A stretch of 64,000 nt of DNA, from positions 456,499-520,498 of the forward strand of contig JBBHKE010000834.1 in NCBI GenBank assembly GCA_037447655.1, written 5' to 3'. The notes beneath the pieces are model-generated. The model saw nothing but the letters and a program-made list of their open reading frames with translations. It had not been told where the DNA came from and searched no databases. The translations under genes and the position numbers were made by a program. This document shows positions 58,274-64,000 of the stretch, piece after piece; the stretch's first letter is position 1; each line of letters opens with the position of its first letter. The stretch is from Zygnema cylindricum (taxonomy: Eukaryota > Streptophyta > Zygnematophyceae > Zygnematales > Zygnemataceae).

Positions 58274-59265
58274 TGTTAAAATTAAAGGTTTACTTAGGTA
58301 TTTTCTTAGTTACTTCATTGTTTTAAATTAGGAGAAAGAAAAAACAGAGGCAACGTGCTTCTAACTTCTCTCTCTTGCCCCTATACTTGCCGTAATCACT
58401 GAAGGCTGGAGAGGAAGCTAGAGCCATGGCTGCCAATGCTTCCCTTAGAGTCAGAAGGCAGCCTTTTAGTAAACTTACCAAAAAGGTTAACGAACCCAAG
58501 ATTTGATCCTGGTACCTACAATCCATCCAAGTAGCTTAGTGTCGCTACCATGTAGCTGTGTCGAAGTATATAGGGTACGATAGCTACTTAAAGACGTGGA
58601 ATTAGAGAAGTTCTGTTAATTGACGAACAGACCAAAATCACATAGACATAGGAAGATAGAATTACATCAAAACGTACTGCTTGTATTTTGAACGGTTATA
58701 AATTAAGGCCGATGTCAATCGGACGGCGGAGGAAGAAGCCAAGATCACAAAATGGGCAATTTGGCGGTTTGCGGTCACAGCCACACCAGATGATACGTGG
58801 CAACATGACATTGGATAGGTGCATCTTTGGGACATACCATGGCGAACCCGGATATGGCAAGCGTCACTTTCTTGGCAATGTCGTACAATGGCCGTACAGA
58901 AATTACTCCGGGCCAAGTAACTTTTTGTACTGTACAGGGAATTGATTAGCTCCGTACTTCAGTAGTAGAGGGATTAGAGAGGGGTTTAAGACTCAAGAAA
59001 AAGAGAGATAGCCGCCTCTCTCTCAGAGAGCTCCTGTATAAACGGTCATCTTTGACCATTGATAATGAACTGCTCGAGGAGCAAATTCAAGGACTCTTTT
59101 TGTAGCAGACTCAAGGGAGGCTACTCTACTAAGGGGTGAAGTCTGACCAGTCTGTATTTTGTCAATATGTCAATAATACTCATACAAAACTAAGATATTG
59201 AGGCTATCCTAGGGGCTTCTAGTAAACTGCCTACTCTGAGTACCAACGGTGGTCTCAGAGTTTCA
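58274..59265 (+). repeat. Cop-D 5' LTR
   Basis: 992 bp, Cop-A family by its 3' end and inner blocks. Likely TATA box TATAAA at 59036-59041, followed by a degenerate W-box pair (GGTCATCTTTGACC). Confidence 0.9.
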
Positions 59266-59266
59266 A

Positions 59267-59280
59267 GTTATGGGCCCACC
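59267..59280 (+). promoter_or_regulatory. Cop-D primer-binding site
   Basis: GTTATGGGCCCACC, one base after the LTR end, containing the gag ATG at 59270. Confidence 0.7.
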
Positions 59281-60265
59281 CTCTAGGGTGCCCACATTCA
59301 ATCAGACTGGGTTCATCTACTAGGAGAGTATGATTGTAGGAGCCCTATGTGAGAAAAGATTTTGGGGAATAGTGAGTGGGCGAGTAATGCGCCTATCCGG
59401 TCTTGCTATTCCTTCGGGTTTGGAGGAAGCAAATTTGCTAAGAAATCAGATCCACCCCCATCAGAGGACTTAGAAGACGGAAAAAGCATCGTGATGAAAA
59501 AAAGGAAAGAAAAAGATAAAACCACACCTATAGCAACCAGTTCTGTTTTGAAGTCTCTTATTCCGAGGATTAAGGAGAATGACATCAAGCCTGGGACTAC
59601 AACAACATGGCAACCAAGCATTTTATCCTCCGTCATCTTTTACAAGGACTCGCGGGTCCTCATTTGCATGTGGAAAGGGCATCCGAACTGTGGGATGCGC
59701 TTATAGAGATATACCAGAGCGGTACGATTTAGGAATAGAAGCAGGCGAAGCAAAAGATCAATGGATATTTTCACAAAGGAGAGAAGATGCTCGATTTATA
59801 AAATGAGCTGGCTATACTCTTCATGGAGTTAGAGTGTGCCAAAAAGGTAGAAACCGAGAAGGCAAAGGTTCATTGCTTACTCATGAAACTACTCCATGAA
59901 TATGAGAACATTGTGAACCGAGTACAAGATCTGCCGCACTCCAGGTGGATATGGAATTCGGTAGTTGGTATGATACACGTCCGGGAGAATACAATCGAGA
60001 TCCGAAGGGGAGTTAAAAGTGGACAAGCCTTGGCGGTCGGAGCAAGTTGGAGAAACAAAGATTCACGGAAACCCCTTGGAAGTCATGGAAGGGAAGATCA
60101 GAAAAATCAATCCGATGAGTCTAGAACAACGAAACTAAAGGGATTTGTCATTTCTGTAAGAAACCCGAACATTACATGGCGAAATGTATCAAACTAACCG
60201 AGCTTCGGATAAAGGAAGGGCAAATCGGGGGGCAGCCACGAGGGAAGAAATAAGCACTTGTTACA
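59270..60265 (+). pseudogene. gag: Cop-D gag, broken
   Basis: MGPPSRVPTFNQTGFIY, a stop, then CEKRFWGIVSGRVMRL. Frameshifts lead through KKSDPPPSEDLEDGKSIVMK to a long piece at 59823-60140 (MKLLHEYENIVNRVQDLPHS, SGQALAVGASWRNKDSRKPL). A frameshifted zinc knuckle (CHFCKKPEHYMAKC, only after changing frame) ends near 60190. Same gag family as Cop-A; not functional. Confidence 0.85.
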
Positions 60266-61350
60266 TGATATTCTATAGGCTCCATTGCCACACAAAATTC
60301 GCAAATCAAAAGAAACAAATCTAGATAGTGCCGACTCCAAGTTTATATAAACCCAAATGATTGACCCTTTGACAATCAGAACCCCATTACAGCTTCACCT
60401 TTGTCAAATAAGACTTTCTGTGTACTCAATTCCACCACAGAATACAACGTTAAAATATGAGATTTGGACACATTCACCCACTTTGACTTTCCCTTAGAAA
60501 TGCTGACACAGAAGCAAGCAAAAACTCAAACCAAATACACCTCACTGTAGCCTAGACTCCCTTGAGTTCGCAACAACTAGAATCACTAAAATTGGTTAAT
60601 TGAATTGATAGTTATGGTAGGCCAATGTTTACCATTTATACAAGGTGCTCTCTAGCAGAGGCAGCTACCTACCAGAAATATTCTAAGTCTGTAAACCCCT
60701 CTCTAAGCCCCCTAGTACCAAATTACGAACCAATGACAAGACTCTAAAGTACATAATGGTATAGGTGTCGGTGTACCTTTTGTACGACCATCGTAGGACA
60801 TGGCCAAAAACTAGCATGTGTCTTATCTGGTCTCGTTCTTTTAATTCCCGGAATTTGTGCTGCCAAATATAATCTCTCCACGTGGCCCTTGGTCATGCAA
60901 CGTCTGAAAAACGGTACCGTACAAGAAAGTACAAGTGCCGGAGTACTTTCTGTACGTACATTGTACGAAATCACCATAGTGCGACATTTGTCACTTCCGA
61001 ATTTGTTTTTTGCCGTTCCGGAGATTTTATAAGCCCGTATGATGTTGCCACGTGTCATCCAAAGTGGCGCCGTCTGCAAACTGCCAACTTGTCCTTTCCG
61101 CGATGTCGGCGCTAACCACGGCCGTCCGATTTACATCGTCATTTAAAACGGACCGTCGAAATAAATGTCGATACTATTTATTTCATCCGGTACTAAATGT
61201 AAAACTACTTCTATGCCCTATGTACTGTAATCCAGTTAAATGGAAAACCCTACCTGTAACTATATAAATATCTATCAAACCCTATATATCCTAGCACTAG
61301 TCTTAGACTAAATGGACAGAGCTAACGATTGCGGGATGTTTGACAAGCGA
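60266..61350 (-). repeat. LTR of a Cop-C-type element, antisense and truncated
   Basis: Reads, in reverse complement, like the Cop-C LTR 3' end ('ggagtcggcactatctagat', 'ggggtcaatcatttgggttt') and continues toward the tRNA-like hairpin region. It then stops near 61325-61350, where the Cop-E LTR begins. The flank TTACA (60261-60265) is the likely target duplication on this side. Cop-E probably inserted into it. Confidence 0.8.
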
Positions 61351-62447
61351 TGTTGTTTTTAAAAGTTTGTTTCGTGCGTACACGACAATTCGTGCGCTAT
61401 GGAATTCAATGTGGAGGTTCGAATGGATTTATAGATTGGGAGAGCGAACGAACGAATATAATTTAAGTGATGTAAAAGACTCACTGAGTGGCGTGTATAA
61501 GCATTGACAAATGGAGGGCGGACCGCGAAGCGATCCGATGTGGAATAAAGGAAATGTTGAAACAGGCACCGCCGGTATGGCGCAGTTGGGACGCAAACAG
61601 ACAATGCAACTGCGGTTATTTTGGATGAATATGCGCCGCCGGTACGGAGCAGCTGCGACGCAAACGAGTCAACGCAACTGCGGTTACCTTGATATGGTCC
61701 GCACGGACAAAGCAACTGACGCAGCTGTGGATAATATGACTAGTATAGATTGTGAGTAATGATATTTACTTAGTGGTAGCCTGGTTTTTGACGTACGAAG
61801 ATTGTGGAGATGTCGGTGTAAATATTATGTACAACATAGGTTTGTCTTTTTGCTATTTAGTTATTAGTGTAGATTTGGTCGGCCTGATATACCTCGAACT
61901 ATTCGGGTATACTTACAATAGTTTAGGTAGATGGTAGATACCGTACGGCCGGTATGCCTCTGTACATTCAGTAGTGAACTCTCTGAGTATAACTTGTAGG
62001 ACGTAGAATATTTTGAGTATCACAATCAAGTTTATCAAAGCAATGGCAGAATGTTTTCTGCATCTTTGACCTGTTGGTGTGATCACCCTGTTTGGTGCTT
62101 TCATGTGAAACTTTATGAAGTTGTTACATGATATAGAGTCAATATGTGTGTGCAGTTTCATACTATTCTGTTTTCTCTGTGAGATTCTGTGAGAAGTCAA
62201 ATTGGCTAGTTTGTAAAGCAGTCAGCTGTTTTTGGGAAACTTCGGAGCTTATATCTTCTAGATCCCTAGGTGGATTTGGCTGTTGCTTTAAGAGTTTATA
62301 CTGTCTATAATATAATGCCTATTGGAGCAGTTTGAAGTGATTTTGTTTCTTGTGGGGTAATCTGTGCTGTCTGAAATACAGCTGTTTGTGGGGTAATCTG
62401 TGGTGCTTCCGAGAGTAGTCCATGGTTGAAATAGGCTATGGATAACA
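61351..62447 (+). repeat. Cop-E 5' LTR
   Basis: 1097 bp, TGTTGTTTTT... to ...GGATAACA. It contains 'ttcgtgcgtacacgac', 'gtggaggttcgaa' and 'gaccgcgaagcgatccgat', all shared with the young element's LTR. The downstream half differs. Confidence 0.8.
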
Positions 62448-62461
62448 GGTTATGGGCCCAC
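62448..62461 (+). promoter_or_regulatory. Cop-E primer-binding site
   Basis: GGTTATGGGCCCAC directly after the LTR, followed by ACCC. Same initiator tRNA-Met anticodon-arm complement; the gag ATG is at 62452. Confidence 0.75.
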
Positions 62462-63753
62462 ACCCATGGCTACCCATATTTGATGTATCAAAATATCACT
62501 ACTGGAAAGTTGCACTCGAGAGCTACTTCGAGATGATGGAGCTAATGGATGTGGTGGACGGTACCTTGGCCGAAACATCAAATGGATGGAAAAGGAAAAA
62601 TCATGAGTGTCTAAGGGTTATCAAGAACTCCTTGACAGAGAATTTCGTAATATCATACTTAAGTTTTAAAAAGGCATCTGAATTATGGAAGTGCTTAGAA
62701 TGTATGTATGCAAAGACTTCTTTATATCATTGGCTTAGCAGTGTTACCAAAATAGTTGAATTCAAGTATGAAGGAGGTAGTATGGAGAAACACTGTATTG
62801 ACTTACAAGTATTATTTGCAGAAAATGATTTGGCAGGAGGAAACTTTACCGATGCCCAACAAGCTATATTATTAATGAGAAGTCAACTTAAAGAATATAA
62901 GAGTGTTTTAGATCGATTGACTTTAATTGATAAAAGGGATTGGGGTTTAACTGTAGCAAGAAGCCTTGTTCTAGATGAAGAGGCTAATAGAAAGGATTTA
63001 TCAAGTAAGAGTAATATAAAGGAATCTAAGTCTCAGTTTCAGAAAATTAAAAAGAATAGCGAGTTCGAAGATCGGCAAAAGAATTGTTTTTAGTTTAATG
63101 ATTTGGGACATACCTTCAGGGTATGTGCGTCATATAAAAGTGCATGTGTTATAGGGAATTTCAGAGATGGATGGGACAACAACTTAGTTCGACCATCAAC
63201 AAGAAGAGAATCAAACTCTTTCGTGAGTGAGAGACAAGACTCAACTGATAACAAAAGGCATACACAGTGTGTTGACAAATTTATCTACCTACCGACCTTC
63301 TATGTTGTTCACAATGACGAGAAAGAGGTGACAGAAAAGGATTTGGTGTCTATCCTTTTTCCCGACGACAGATTGGTGAGTACCAAAGAGATACAGGAGG
63401 AAGAGTTTATTGAAGTAAGGAAAAAGGACGAAAGAGAGAAGGACACAATTTTTGTGACCTTATCAGATGACAAATCGGTGAGTGAAAACTGCCTACAAGA
63501 AAGTTTGTTAACTGAAGCAAGAGGAGTTGAAGGAAGAGATGGACACTTAGAAGCAGAAACTAGAAATAAGCTGGATGTGGAAATTGGTGAACTAAGAAAA
63601 GAACAAAGAAAAATTGTTCAAAAAATTAGATTGAGGAAAAAAGTTTGTGGGAGTGATAATTGTAATAGAAGTGCAAACGATAAAAGAAAACAGGAAGAAA
63701 AGAGTGCAGTTGAAAAGAAAAAGAATCAAAATGAAAATTTCTCAGATGAATGA
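62452..63753 (+). pseudogene. gag: Cop-E gag, single stop in the zinc knuckle
   Basis: The frame is open from MGPHPWLPIFDVSKYHYWKV to 63090, one TAG (63091-63093) intervenes, and the same frame stays open to 63753. Residues about 10-150 form a UBN2/Retrotran_gag_2 type domain (YWKVALESYFEMMELMDVVD, KKASELWKCLECMYA, LLMRSQLKEYKSVLDRL). The zinc knuckle should follow at about residue 212. The stop replaces its third position and Phe sits where the second Cys belongs, leaving C, H (GHTF) and C (RVC). The 216-residue tail is charged, with Glu/Lys-rich stretches, and no protease motif is seen. It is the youngest-looking coding frame in the window apart from Cop-A pol. Confidence 0.85.
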
Positions 63754-63973
63754 AGTTAATGGGAATATCAAATCTACGAAGAAATACATAGAGGTAAAAC
63801 AGAAAATTAATATTTTTAACATTAAACGAGCAAAAAACTGTGACAGAAATGAAAACTTTCAGAAAGGACAAAAGATAATGAAGAAAACAAAGAGAAGATG
63901 CAATATTCAACGGATCAAGGGCAGAAAAAAGCATGCTCAGAAAGTGATTATGAGAAGAGAGCGGGAGAAATGA
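63647..63973 (+). pseudogene. Lys/Arg-rich continuation downstream of Cop-E gag
   Basis: After the stop at 63753 a different frame remains open to 63973, rich in Lys, Arg and Asn (MKISQMNEVNGNIKS, KKTKRRCNIQRIKGRKKHAQ). It may continue the gag-pol polyprotein after a frameshift or be chance openness of A-rich DNA. No domain is recognised. Confidence 0.35.
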
Positions 63974-64000
63974 TTTTCTGGAGGACATTCTTGGAGAACG

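Larger units (their letters stand above)
58274..60265 (+). mobile_element. Cop-D: 5' part of a copia element
   Basis: LTR 58274-59265 (TGTTAAAATT... to ...GTCTCAGAGTTTCA), then primer-binding site and gag. The element is cut at 60265 by an opposite-strand LTR, where the host frame reads ALVT as in Cop-B. It inserted into the hAT transposase frame. The remainder lies beyond the window. Confidence 0.85.
61351..64000 (+). mobile_element. Cop-E: 5' part of a copia-type element related to the young non-coding one
   Basis: LTR 61351-62447 begins TGTTGTTTTTAAAAG, similar over about 200 bp to the sense start of the 35020-38537 LTRs. Primer-binding site and gag follow. The element runs off the window. 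It is the best local candidate for the coding lineage behind the young non-coding element. Confidence 0.8.

Overview
This is a eukaryotic, intergenic, transposon-dominated window. I found no convincing single-copy host gene, rRNA, tRNA gene or CRISPR array. A streptophyte genome (land plant or charophyte alga) fits best. The LTR retrotransposons are Ty1/copia type, and their primer-binding sites match, over 14-15 nt, the complement of the anticodon arm of a plant-type initiator tRNA-Met as I remember it. A hAT transposase of the DUF659 plant type and abundant TA-flanked MITEs also fit. The species is not determined. One assembly gap (674 N) lies at 51508-52181.

Left part (1-10.2 kb): simple repeats and MITEs. 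There are very long homopurine (GGGA/GA) tracts at 5.1-5.9 and 6.24-6.46 kb, C-rich tracts near 6.9-7.2 and 9.66-9.96 kb, AT microsatellites, several minisatellites, and small TA-flanked inverted-repeat elements. One of these is a 215-bp foldback.

10.3-19.9 kb: a candidate 9.6-kb Tc1/mariner-pogo-like DNA transposon. Identical 23-bp terminal inverted repeats next to TA dinucleotides bracket a four-exon minus-strand DDE_1/CENP-B-like transposase pseudogene (18473-13560). Its 2.7-kb first intron holds a second broken same-strand gene. Arrays of hairpins built on CGACGA/TCGTCG lie around the genes. Smaller elements at 1-288, 8960-9174 and 20064-20623 carry related termini, so they may be its non-autonomous relatives.

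20-23.4 kb and 49-51.4 kb: copies of a roughly 0.8-1 kb inverted-repeat family (another lies at 301-1260), and sequence with no recognisable gene.

23.4-48.9 kb: LTR retrotransposons. Cop-A (23465-29409, minus strand) is complete, with 1048-bp LTRs and a TACGT target duplication, but it lacks its zinc knuckle and protease. Cop-B (about 30952-48900, plus strand) is old. It has been blown up to 18 kb by at least five later insertions: a solo-LTR-like element (32014-32832), an unclassified 7.6-kb element (33091-40655) that itself contains a nearly pristine non-coding LTR element (35020-38537), two solo LTRs (43079-44112 and 44300-45374), and a small DNA transposon in its 3' LTR (47746-48710). Most junctions show a 5-7 bp target duplication.

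52.7-64 kb: a decayed hAT transposase (minus strand) split by Cop-C (53062-57350, gag plus an RNase H remnant only) and Cop-D (from 58274). Cop-D is cut by an opposite-strand LTR (60266-61350), which is cut in turn by Cop-E (61351 to the window end). Cop-E has a nearly open gag whose zinc knuckle is broken. The genes work together only as mobile-element machinery (gag, protease, integrase, RT/RNase H, DNA transposases), and every copy seen here carries inactivating lesions.
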